Assembly (NCBI RefSeq): GCF_002999335.1
Contig: NW_020312309.1
Location: forward strand, 1 to 14,080
Reading direction: 5' to 3'
Origin: Cyclospora cayetanensis
Lineage: Eukaryota; Apicomplexa; Conoidasida; Eucoccidiorida; Eimeriidae
DNA: 14,080 bases
Shown here: one piece after another, positions 1 to 8,400 of the stretch
Numbering within the stretch: position 1 is the stretch's first letter
How the letters are laid out: each line of letters starts with the position of its first letter
The notes under the pieces: model-generated
Told to the model about the DNA's origin: nothing
Seen by the model: the letters and a program-made list of their open reading frames with translations, nothing else
Databases searched by the model: none
Made by a program: the position numbers and the translations under genes

Positions 1-279
1 ATGAGCTCAACGCCTACGTCTCTGGCTAAGGGACAAGAGCCAAGTCGGGAAAAAGAACATACGGATGTGGGTGCTTTGTCAACCGGCCGTAACCAGCAGT
101 CTTCGGTGAGCGAGACAAGGCCGTCAGGGGATGCCCGTGGTCCTGAGCAGCCCCAGACAGGCCCCTTTGCAACCCACCTATTTCCAGTGTGGGCAATTGG
201 AGTACATAATCTGGAGCTGCGAGCGTATGAGAAAAGCTAAAAAAAACAACGGAATGGGTCTAGCTGGAGCCTGCCGGCT
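1..279 (+). pseudogene. gag C-terminal remnant with decayed CCHC zinc knuckle
   Basis: In the frame starting at base 2, codons 179-220 have the exact C-x2-C-x4-H-x4-C spacing of a retroviral/retrotransposon nucleocapsid knuckle. The second and fourth ligands are Cys (188 and 218), while the first Cys (179) and the His (203) are both Tyr. The intervening residues (FQ between the first pair, then GQLE) and the basic tail after the last Cys (ERMRKAKK) fit the family. The knuckle normally binds element RNA during packaging, and with two of four ligands gone it could not hold zinc. The sequence before it, read in the frame of base 1, is rich in Ser, Gln, Pro and Gly, like the linker before such knuckles. 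A 79-codon ORF (1-240) overlaps in another frame but is not independently supported as a gene. Confidence 0.6.
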
Positions 280-406
280 GCCTGGCTAGCAAGGGAAGCT
301 AGTTAGGAAAGTGGCAAGGCCACCACGCAGGCTGCTGCGCACTGAAGAGGCCCACAGATGATGGACCCGCAGTTGGGGACCCACCACGGGCCAATTCTGC
401 ACTAAG

Positions 407-490
407 GGACTTCATGCCAATGGTCAAGCTTTGCTGGCGTTACTCGGCACTGGGCATCATGTGGATCTACTATTTGAAGAGTCGATGTAG
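407..490 (+). pseudogene. Retropepsin-like aspartic protease active-site remnant
   Basis: The frame beginning at 407 gives GLHANGQALLALLGTGHHVD. This aligns with the start of Ty3/gypsy proteases: a small hydrophobic beta-hairpin (NGQ-x-L-x-AL) running into the catalytic D-T-G loop. The catalytic Asp is Gly here (codon 446-448, GGC), a single A-to-G change from GAC, which abolishes protease activity. A stop at 488-490 ends the readable block. It is in the same frame as the gag knuckle upstream, as expected for a gag-pro fusion, although stops intervene. The C-terminal half of the protease is not recognisable between about 490 and 810; that stretch is probably the eroded remainder. Confidence 0.65.
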
Positions 491-814
491 AAGAGCAGTC
501 TACCTCTTCGCTTGTTCGCGCAGTTGCTATGGCTCGGGCATTGTGACGGGGCAGCAGAGCACAAGGATTGGCAAGGCCAGGGCAGATGAGTAGCTAGTTT
601 GAATCACATTTGGATTTTACCAACATGGTGCGTGACTTCCATGGTGAACTCGGTACCTCAACAAGGTGAGGCAGAGTTTTCATGCAGGCTGCTCAGCAGC
701 GGTGTAGGGCTCTGAACGTGTATTCCGTCTTGCTGCTCTGCGACAGGTTCTTTGTGAAGGAAATTCTGTCTTTCGTTTAGCTGGGGTTCAGCAAGAATGA
801 TCAATTATTAAGGA

Positions 815-919
815 GGGTTCTCAGATGTGCTAAATGAAGACGAGCGGCCAGCAGGCTGGGCACCTGCTGGTCGTCCACCGCACCGTGCTCAGTTATTCCT
901 CGGGGATTGCCCTAGCTAG
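815..919 (+). pseudogene. Protease-RT linker remnant of the retroelement
   Basis: The frame at 815 reads G-FSDVLNEDERPAGWAPAGR and on to a stop at 917-919. It corresponds to the conserved stretch just before RT in Ty3/gypsy polyproteins: an aromatic-Ser-Asp-Val/Phe start, an acidic/Leu-Pro segment, then a Pro- and His-containing segment leading to a hydrophobic strand and a G-x-x-P turn. It lies in the same frame as the protease and gag fragments, so the 5' third of the element has suffered mainly substitutions and stops rather than net frameshifts. From about 920 to 970 the connection to RT is eroded. Confidence 0.5.
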
Positions 920-969
920 AATCCGTGGCATTGGCAACCTCATGGCAGGAGAAAAAGATTTAGCGGGGG

Positions 970-1665
970 GCAGTGGATTTGTTGAAAATAGGGAGAGTGT
1001 AGGAATCTCCCACTGCCTTTGGACAAAACCCAGTGGTGGTGCCTGGAGAGGACGGGATGTGGCGCATATGCGTTAACTCAAAGCTACCGAACGATTTACT
1101 GTGAGCTAGAAGTTCCAGATGGCCTGAAGTGGTTGGGTCTTTGAAAAGCCGCATGCTGAAGTAGTGGAATCGGCATTTAACTGCATAGATGCTTTCTTGC
1201 AAGTACCAGTTCGCGTTCATGACAGGCGCACAAGCAGCATACCAAACTTCCACGATAAACCTGTGCATTATCCTGTCCAGCCAAGGCTTCAGATGATGCA
1301 TAACGGCAAAGTTATCGCCATGTGGATGAACCTATCAAGAAGGGTTGGATGACTGTCTAGAGAGAAGACTCCTTAATCTTCAGACGAACCGCTCAAAGGC
1401 ACCTACAGCACTAGGAGCGTGGCTTTCAGTTGCTGCCGGACAAACAGTTAGATGCGAAGCCACTCAGGCGTTACTTTTTTCCTTAGAATAGTTATCTTTC
1501 TGGGATGCCGCACTTTGGCCGCAGGAATTCAGCCGGATTCGCCAAAATTTGAAGCAGTCAAGCGGTGGCCTTTACTTGTACTCATCCACAACAACGTCGG
1601 CATACCTCGTATTACCGAGATTTCCTTCCTGGATTTGCTGAGATCGATGCTTCTTTGACTGATAT
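970..1665 (+). pseudogene. Reverse transcriptase domain, frameshifted and catalytically dead
   Basis: The frame at 970 gives AVDLLKIGRV, a stop, then ESPTAFGQNPVVVPGEDGMW and RICVN (1003-1077), the RT fingers (S-P-x-x-S-P-V-V-x-V-x-K-K-D-G-x-W-R-x-C-V-D motif, with N for the last D). A stop follows at 1102. The palm continues in another frame (1164-1352): FNCIDAFLQVPV keeps the first catalytic Asp at 1188-1190, and LQMMHN matches the FQ-x-MN helix. The Y-x-D-D box is MWMN at 1320-1331, so both Asp are lost. The thumb side (1452-1580) carries VTFFLRIVIFLG and GIQPDSPKFEAVKRWP, a near-perfect match to the RT/connection boundary. The connection then moves to a third frame at about 1610, with YYRDFLPGFAEIDASLTDIL. 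This chain of motifs is what identifies the whole element. Confidence 0.88.
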
Positions 1666-2159
1666 ACTTATGAAAAGGCAGTTTAGGAGCTGGGCGGAGA
1701 ACACTGATGCCACAGCAAGGACCCAGCTTGGACGCACAACAGGAGACTGGCTTCTCGCGAATTCGTGCTGGCCTACTGCAAGCGTCATTTCTTCCGAGCG
1801 GCTGCAACTGTTGCTAGTGTTGTAGCGATAAGTGCTATTCTCTTTCAATGAGATACGGGCTCTCAAAAATACCAAACTGTTGCCTATTTTTCTTATCACT
1901 TCACCGGAACCGGTATCCAGTAGGGGTAGGGGAATTACGCGGAATGTAATGGGGCGTCAAAAATGCCTAGACTGTGTATATGGGGCTTTTTCGACTGTCC
2001 AAACAGACCCCCAGTCTAATAAATTTTATGGGGAGCTTTTAGACCTTTGATAATCCTAGGAGGTTTCCCTGGCTTGGACGCTTCCTGCAGTACAACTTTA
2101 GAGTGAAGCATCTTAAGGCTATCATCAATGTGGGCGTCGACGCACTCTCACTACCCACA
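1666..2159 (+). pseudogene. RNase H domain remnant
   Basis: After the connection segment (to about 1725, reading through F-R-S-W), the frame at 1801 gives ATVASVVAISAILFQ, a stop, then DTGSQKYQTVAYFSYHFTG (to about 1910). This is the core RNase H beta-sheet, with the T-D-A-S-x-x-A-I-G-A-V-L strand where the catalytic Asp is now Val. A second frame (about 1963-2047) gives YGAFSTVQTDPQSNKF, matching the F-x-V-x-T-D-H-x-S-L-x-x-L motif; its Asp is kept and the His is Pro. A third frame (2076-2156) gives GRFLQYNFRVKHLKAIINVG and then VDALSLP, the domain end that normally reads N-x-V-A-D-A-L-S-R. The domain degrades the RNA strand during reverse transcription. Three frames plus the missing catalytic Asp show it is dead. 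Confidence 0.82.
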
Positions 2160-2369
2160 CGCGCTTCACTATTGTGTAGCGCAGCACCTTGTGACGATGC
2201 ATGGGGCAGCGAAATCGCGGGAGTCCTCTACTTTCGTCACTTCTGCATCCGCTACTATTGCCAAAATCTAGAATGGCACACGGGTGAGCCACAAACATGG
2301 TGCAGGAGGCCTAATATTGTTCGATACGAAGAGGGGAGTCCGTCGTTCGTGCATCCCGACTTCAATTCG

Positions 2370-2560
2370 CGGTGCCTTGTTGCAGAAAGCATAGAAGAGA
2401 ATTTGGGGGGATCACGGTGGAATGTACAGGACAGTGGGAAAGCTCTTATGGCTTTTGTATTGGCCTGGGTCTGCAGTAGAAAAGGTCGCGTCTTGCAGCG
2501 GAACAGTTTGCGCTGTCATGTCAAGCATGTGTCAGCAGCTGAAGCCCCACGAGTTTTTCA
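2370..2560 (+). pseudogene. Integrase N-terminal zinc-binding (HHCC) domain remnant
   Basis: The frame at 2370 reads RCLVAESIEENLGGSRWNVQ followed by DSGKAL. It matches the H-x3-H region, but the His ligands are replaced (the G-G-H turn reads GGS). The frame then switches, and 2440-2545 gives KLLWLLYWPG, which contains the diagnostic Y-W-P-G (2458-2469). Further on, SSMCQQLKP matches the C-x2-C-Q-x-x-K end, with the first Cys replaced by Ser (2521) and the second kept (2530). About six extra residues separate Y-W-P-G from the Cys pair compared with the usual spacing. The domain normally multimerises integrase on the DNA ends. About 200 bases before it (2160-2370) read as an open frame without recognisable motifs. 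Confidence 0.72.
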
Positions 2561-3075
2561 AAGACCTGCCCTTCGCAAAGCCCTCCGCCTTCTGGATGGA
2601 TCTAAACTGCTCAGATACCGATTATACTGTATCACTGCCGGAGATCAAGCGCCACGATAGAATCTGCATCAATGTCAACACACTCCGAAACCTTGCCTGC
2701 TTCACTCGTTATTGCCGCTCTGTCATTGCACAGGAAGTCATTCGCGTACTCTTGCGTCATTTCTGAAGCCTGCAGTGATTCTTCGGGAGGATAGTGACGG
2801 TAGGGATCTGATATTTGTTATTGTGTACTGACGTGCCTTTTTGACCAACCTAAGCACTGACCACAGCATGGTCACTGGTAACCATCATGAGGCAGATGGA
2901 CACACCCAGCGAACCTACCACCTGCTTCCGCAGTATTTCAAGCTCGCTGATTACACAAATCCAATATCCTGACGATGTGTTTCCTTATGCTCAGTGGATT
3001 TGTAAAACAACAATATGCTTGTATTTTCGCTTCTCTTCTGCATTGCTGGTCTACAATGAGGCTTCCCTCTCCTAA
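2561..3075 (+). pseudogene. Integrase catalytic core (DDE) remnant
   Basis: The core starts with PFAKPSAFWMDLNCSDTDYT then VSLPEIKRHDRICINVNTL (to 2766). The first catalytic Asp is kept at 2599-2601, in the W-x-x-[IM]-x-M-D-F position. The next block is in another frame: PAVILREDSDGRDLIF (2769-2816) holds the second catalytic Asp in the S-D-R-D-x-x-F context. The reading then continues through one stop (TGA at 2829, where the family has the Trp of F-W) into STDHSMVTGNHHEADGHTQR (about 2856-2912). This is an excellent match to the H-P-x-T-D-G-Q-T-E-R motif, but the third catalytic residue Glu is Gln at 2907-2909. Finally DVFPYAQWICKTT and SSALLVYNEASLS (2974-3072) correspond to the alpha-helical end of the core. 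The mutated Glu, a stop and two frame changes make it inactive. Confidence 0.9.
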
Positions 3076-3090
3076 CTAAGTCTGAAGCTC

Positions 3091-3372
3091 ATGGCTCGGA
3101 GTCAACGGCCATACTTCGGAGTGGACGGATATGGAGAACCACTAGCTAGTGCACGCAAATGTACGCGCAATTCCAAACTGAGGCAAGCACGGCATTCTGA
3201 CAGGTGGCGATACGCTGTGCCTTTTAAGCAAAGACACTTGGTTGTGATGGACTACAGGTTCTCCGAAGTGCGCACGAAGGAGACCAGACTAAGAGGCTTG
3301 CGGCCAGATGGCTACGACCACTTGCCATCGTTCTACAAAATAGCGCTTGTTCGTAACCCGTCGGAATCTTGA
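3091..3372 (+). pseudogene. Integrase C-terminal module (GPY/F-like) remnant
   Basis: This 93-codon open stretch is in the same frame as the end of the core (2887-3075), separated by a stop. From about 3178 it reads LRQARHSDRWRYAVPFKQRH followed by LVVMDYRFSEVRTKETRLRG. This corresponds to the A-x-x-Y-A-D-x-x-R-R segment, the F-x-x-G-D-x-V-x-L strand and the L-R-x-x-x-x-R-K-L stretch at the end of Ty3/gypsy integrases. It is followed by LRPDGYDHLPSFYKIALVRN in the G-P-[YF]-x-V and A-Y-x-L-x-L-P positions. The module is a small beta-barrel that binds DNA and precedes the chromodomain in chromoviruses. It is the longest uninterrupted part of the element. An ATG at its start is fortuitous. Confidence 0.72.
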
Positions 3373-3479
3373 TTTTGGAAGGTCTCCATGGGGTATAAAT
3401 ATTGGCTCTCTAGGGGATTTTCTTTTTCTTGGCCATTATTCACACACTCCCGCCGCGCAGGAAAATGGCCAGAGTAAAG

Positions 3480-3640
3480 ACGGAGGTTCTACAAGGAACC
3501 GTGGAATTGCTGTATCCTAAGATAATCGAGTGCCGTGGCCACAGTACACGGAAATTTCTAGGAAATTGGGGTAAGCACTACTAGCCTCAGTTGCGTCTGA
3601 AGAAGCAGTCACGATTGTCGCTGCATGTGAAAAGGTCTTG
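3480..3640 (+). pseudogene. Probable chromodomain remnant at the integrase C-terminus
   Basis: In the frame at 3480 the DNA reads TEVLQGTVELLYPKIIECRG and then HSTRKFLGNWGKHY (to 3581, then TAG). This resembles a chromodomain: an E-V-E-x-I-[LV]-x-x-R start, a basic turn, then the Y-L-V-K-W-x-G-Y strand (here KFLGNWGKHY). A following stretch in another frame, ASEEAVTIVAACEK (about 3594-3640), resembles the closing helix with its N-A-x-E-x-[IL] pattern. Position, immediately after the integrase C-terminal module, is the strongest argument. Chromodomains steer integration into heterochromatin by binding methylated histone H3. The match is short and spans two frames, so this call is weaker than those upstream. 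Confidence 0.42.
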
Positions 3641-5462
3641 CGGCTCTGCTTGGTTAACAGCTCCACGCGCCCTACGCGGTGCTCTTCTTTGTAGCTGTCT
3701 TTCCATAAGGCATGCTCTGCCCGACATGGTTAGCTTTCCGTATGCGCACTGCATGAAATGTGACCAGTTGTTATCTTCAAGGTGCCCTCGGAACTCAACT
3801 ACATTTACAGGCAGTCTCCGGTGTATTGTCCCTACATTAGTCCTTTGGCCTCTTGTGCGGCTTTGCAATTGACTACGCTGCATAAATCAGCTGTACTTGC
3901 CTGCAAGGACTGCTCTATCAGGCGTGGAGGCACTGATGAACAATTGTCTTTTTTGATTCACCCTACACGTTTTGCTTGTCGTCTGTTGTCTCATAGCTGG
4001 AGGCTGACAATCTTGTGATCCGACAGCTTTTAACAAAGGCGTTGCCAAAGTCGTGTTGGTTTGGTCTCTTGTTTGTTCCTAGCTGGAGGTGTGACTTTTC
4101 TTCCGTCGATTCTACTTTAATGGTTGATGTCCGCTTAGCGTTTGTTATTAGCACTGTTATTGCTTTTCTGCGTGGAAGGGGAGTCGCGAAGTGGCAGGAA
4201 CTTTCCTCTAGTCATGAATGGACTTAGTCTGGTTGTACATTTACCGAATACGAGGGCGTGGGCTTTCATATTGTGCGTGGAAGATGTAGCAGACTACGCT
4301 GCACTTACGCACTTCCTACTTCACTAGGCATATTTACACCTAGAGTACGGAAACAGTTCGCAAATTGATTGGCCTGTTTTCTAGCTTGTTCGTTTCGGAG
4401 TTATTTTGGGTCGATATATTTAGGCACGCTGTGTGCGTGTGCACTGGATGCTATGTGCAATGCAACTAGCTGTGAACTCCCAGAGTGCGTAGTAGGTGCA
4501 GCCATGCGGAACCCCGCTGTCCCTGACACCTCACATCAAAGCTATGCGAAGTAGGGGCATGGGAGTAAGAGACCTCTTCGGGATAGCATTCAATGGTATC
4601 CTATCACGTTTGTACGGGGTTGGGGGCCAAGTATCTCCTTACGGGGACAGAAGAAGGCCTACGTAGCAGCTGCACTACACACGTACTTAATTTGGCCAGC
4701 GAAATCCTACGATTGCCGTCACAAAGCCCGTGATTGCGATGTCTCGGAATGAGATCGTTGGGGGATTCGATACAGTACACATTTTAATTGGGGGCAATTG
4801 CAGAAACCGAAAACATGCACGCAGAGCAGTCGAGTTTGCTCCCTTGCATGTGAGAGAGTGTTCCGCCAACTAAATAAAAAAGCTGGCTGCATTCGAATTT
4901 TTAAGCATTAAAGACTCATTACAAGAGAGCACTTGGAAAAAAGAAGGAATTTTCATATACTTTGCCGCAGCCCGCTCCATCGAGGTTTTCCGCTGGCCTT
5001 TTCCACGTTGGCTGCCATTGCACTGAATATCGGATTGCTCTCACCTTGACGACAAATATAAAAGGAGACATGTACCCTTTATTCCCATTCTCGAACTTTT
5101 TTTTGTTGAATCTTTAGATGGTTTTGGTTGGTGGTATGGCATTATTGGTTATTTGATTGCCTTCGACTCAAATTGCCTGTCGACAATTCAACCCCTAGAA
5201 AGAGGCCTGCGCTCCTTCTCTTAGTTATTTTTTACTAAGGCGGAAAATCGAGGCTGCTGCCAGTCTCATCATGGAGCCTTGGTGATGCGAAGATCCCTGA
5301 AGTTGAGTGCATCTCAGCGTATTTTGCCTGCGGACCAGTTCGGTGGCATTTCATGTAATACAAACATCATCACTAAGGCGCATACACAGACCAGCTGGAA
5401 GTCAAACTCAGACCAATCAGCGCAGCAAGTAGCATCCACACTATCGGGCACTCATCTGCAAC
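3641..5462. other. Intergenic region between the retroelement fossil and the UNC-45-like gene
   Basis: About 1.8 kb with no recognised gene. Open frames are all under about 100 codons in every direction, they overlap each other on both strands, and none shows a family motif. The 3' LTR of the upstream element should lie in the first part if it survives. I found no clear polypurine tract followed by TG, and its partner LTR is outside the window, so it cannot be delimited. Bases 5050-5462 presumably contain the promoter and 5' UTR of the forward gene starting at 5463. This part has T-rich and A-rich tracts (for example 5090-5110 and 5220-5240), but coccidian core promoters lack a dependable consensus and no specific site is claimed. 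Confidence 0.6.
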
Positions 5463-8400
5463 ATGGCATCCCTCCGCCCGCTTGGCGATGCTGATGCTGC
5501 TGCTGCAGCAACACCCACCGTCTCATCCTCTGAAATTCAAGGTCTCAAAGCGGAAGGCAACCGCCTCTTTAAGGATGGAGACTTCTCTGCCGCTGCAGCG
5601 GCCTATTCCAGGTGCATAGATGCATGCAAGCAAGCTGAGAAATTAGGAAGTGAGGCCTCTTCAGAATTCCCTTCTGAGGCCACCCCGTACTGCGAACCTG
5701 TGAAGAGCGTTCTGGCTGCTGCATACTGCAATCGTTCGATGTGTCGTCTGAAGCAGCAAGACCTGCGTGGGGCTGAGGCAGACAGTCGAGCCGCGCTCGA
5801 GATCCGACCGGACTATAGCAAAGCTCTTTACAGACAGGCCCTCGCTCTACTGCAGTTGGGAGATCTGGGGGCCTCCGCTTCTGCCGCAAGACGGTTGTTG
5901 CGGATCGATCCGAAGAATGCAGAAGGTGCGAGGCTGCTCATGAAACTTAATGAGGCAGCACTGCAGGAACAGCAGCAACATGTGGAAAGCCGAATGCCCT
6001 CTACCCTGTTAGACACCGCAGTGGATGCAACAGCAGCGGAGAAGAAACGAGTTAAGGCGTTTAGGGATCTCGGAAGATTGGCTCAAGAAAGAGAGTCCCT
6101 GCACGAGACCCTCGCCAAGGAGGGGCTGCTGCAGCGGCTTGCCGTCTTCCTAAAGCAGCAAAATGTAGCAGCAAATGCAGCATCTGCTGCTGATTTTGCG
6201 CAAGTTCCTGCTGGCACCACGCCTGTTGTCTCTAATGCTCCTGTTCCTGCTGTCGTCGAAGCAGCAGGGTGGGAATTGCTGTCTTCCTTGGTGCAGTACA
6301 GTCCGTTAGGTATGCCCACTACCGACGGGTGCACCAGCAGTGCATCCTCAGAGGAGAAGGTACTATTTAAGGTTAACGAACCGCTGTGCATTCCTCCACA
6401 CATTAAGGCATGCCGGACCGCTCTCCGGAGAATCTGGACTTCAGAGGAGCTTCTTTTCACCTTCAGAAGGTTGCAGAGACAAGGCCTCCTCGATCCTCCA
6501 GCAGACAATTTTGCCTCTGTATTTGCAGCCGATGGCACCATTGGCAGTAGCAACAACAAAGGAATTGACCCCCGCCGTTGGCGTGGGCTGAGCGCTGCAT
6601 TCTTACTGCGGGTTTTTGGACATTCGAAACAGAGCGAATCTGAGTCGTTCGAGCATGACGCTTCTTTCCTAGAAGCAGTTTCTTCAGCTCTTGATTGTGC
6701 AGAGGCCTCTACTGTACAGCTAGCTGCTCTGCAGGCACTTTCAGGTGCTGCTGACGCCCGGCGGCGCCTAGGCCTGAAGGCCAAGGCCCTTGCCTTAAGG
6801 CACGGGGTAGAGAGATGTCTGGAAGCAGCACTGGCACTGCTCTCTGCTGCTGTGGACAAGGCGGAATGTGGCGGGCAGGCAGTGGAACTAGAAGCTATGG
6901 AAAGAAATATCGAGCTCACTGTGGTGACTCTCTTGAGGCTTTTGGGAGACAAAGAAAGAGCCGAGGCAGATGGAGTAGACATGCAGCGGCTCGCCGACCA
7001 GCTCCTGTCCCCGTTCCTGTCCTGTTGCCATAGCAAAGATCCAAATAAACAGGCGGAGACTTACGTGGGTCTTAAGGCCCTGCTGTTCCTCATGACTGCA
7101 GATAGAGAGACAGCAAGAGACTTCATCTTGCAAGGTTCCCTATTACCATATATTCTGTCTGCTGCAACGGGTGAAGCAGCAGCAGCAGCAGGTCTTTCGG
7201 GAACGCGGCAACAGCATCAGCAGCAGCAGGCGGCCACTGCTTTGATACTGCAATGTCTTGATTTCTTGGAGCTCCGACAGAAGCTACTGGACGACAGTGG
7301 GGTTGATGCGATCCTCAAGTTATTGCGGGACGAGACACGCCCTGAGGCCCTCAGAGCGAAGTTGGGTGTCGCCCTCGCGAGAGTTTGTGTGCACAGCAAA
7401 GTCGTTAAAGAAGAGGTATTGGAGCGGGTCAACCTTTTCATCCTCCTAGAGGAGCTCCTGCAGCAGCTTCTACAGCGGCAGCAGCAACCGGGGAAAAACA
7501 AGAAGGGAATGGATGACGACCTCGCCCGATGTGTTTTAGAGCTGTTCTTCTTCCTGAGTTTACATGCAGAGTTCAAGTCCAAGCTTGTGGAGCTCGCAAA
7601 TTTTCCGACCGGCTCAAAGGACCTTCTACGGGCGGTGCTGGATGTAGGTGCTCAATTCTGCAGCAACAGTGGAAGTTTGCCTCGGTATCTTTTATGTGGT
7701 GGCCTGTGCAATCTGATGAAGTCTAGTGCCGATAAAGACAGATGTCGGAAGCAAAGAGGTTTGCACGGTGGCGTGGACTTAGATGAATCGCAGCTAGAAG
7801 AGCTGGAGGCATTCTACGACCAGCTTCCTGCGGAGGCAAAGCCTGTTCCAAATGGGCAAATAGATCTTGGGGATGAAGCAAGCGTGTGCTCACTCCGGCA
7901 GGTGTTGCTAGAGCGGGGCGCATGCAAGCTTCTGGTAAGGGCTTGTACGGCGAAACCCTTGCCCTCTCCCAATGTATTGTTAGCCGCGGGCAGCTCTTTC
8001 TTCCTCCTTGCAAAGAATGAGAAGAACAGAGGTCTACTTGTCAAAGAAGGGGCACTAAGGGCTCTTCTAACGGCGATTGGGGCTCTCAAGACCTACCCTG
8101 AAGATAAGAGAGATCTTCAGCAGGCAGCTGCTCAGCTATGTATATCTGTAAACCCCGCCCTCTTTAGCTACCATGATGCTCTAGATCTCGTTCCGGTTGT
8201 GTTACCACTGCTCTCGGACAGCTATGAGCTTCTGCAGTACGAAGGGGCCCTCGCAATCACCAACCTTACGTCTGTAAACGAAGAACTAAGGCAGAGAGCA
8301 TTCTCAGGGGACGCCTGGAGGCTCTTAGGGAACCTCCTCTTTAGCGAGAACGATTTGCTTCGGGCTGCAGCGCTTGAAGGGTGGTGCAACTTGGCTGGCA

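Larger units (their letters stand above)
1..3640 (+). mobile_element. Degenerate Ty3/gypsy LTR retrotransposon (chromovirus-like), 5' end outside window
   Basis: Read across the three forward frames, this stretch carries all the domains of a Ty3/gypsy polyprotein in canonical order: gag CCHC knuckle (about 179-220), protease (407-487), protease-RT linker (815-916), reverse transcriptase (970 to about 1665), RNase H (about 1790-2160), integrase (about 2370-3372) and a probable chromodomain (about 3480-3640). RT and RNase H lying before integrase separates it from Ty1/copia. The frame changes at least nine times and several catalytic residues are lost, so the copy cannot be active. The gag N-terminus and 5' LTR should lie left of base 1. 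The right boundary is only where recognisable coding similarity stops, because I could not define a 3' LTR, polypurine tract or target-site duplication. Chromovirus-like elements are known from Eimeria genomes, which fits the host inferred from the neighbouring gene. The assignment is by motif recognition, not by a database search. Confidence 0.88.

Noticed and set aside
960..1301. 113-codon reverse-strand open frame
   Set aside because: It is the antisense shadow of the reverse transcriptase remnant, whose forward-strand motifs are clear.
1529..1899. Two reverse-strand open frames of 92 and 95 codons
   Set aside because: They are antisense to the RT connection and RNase H motifs of the fossil element, and have no motifs of their own.
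2103..2660. 185-codon forward frame as a stand-alone gene
   Set aside because: It has a GTG rather than ATG start, and it begins with the end of RNase H and runs into the integrase zinc-binding region. It is a piece of the retroelement, and its last third is out of frame with the integrase motifs.
3140..3151. 12-base perfect palindrome CACTAGCTAGTG
   Set aside because: Short enough to occur by chance in 14 kb, and it lies within the decayed integrase end. No sign of function.
6083..7036. 317-codon reverse-strand open frame
   Set aside because: It lies wholly antisense to the well-supported UNC-45-like gene. Its Ser/Ala/Arg-rich composition is the expected reverse reading of GCA/CAG-rich codons.
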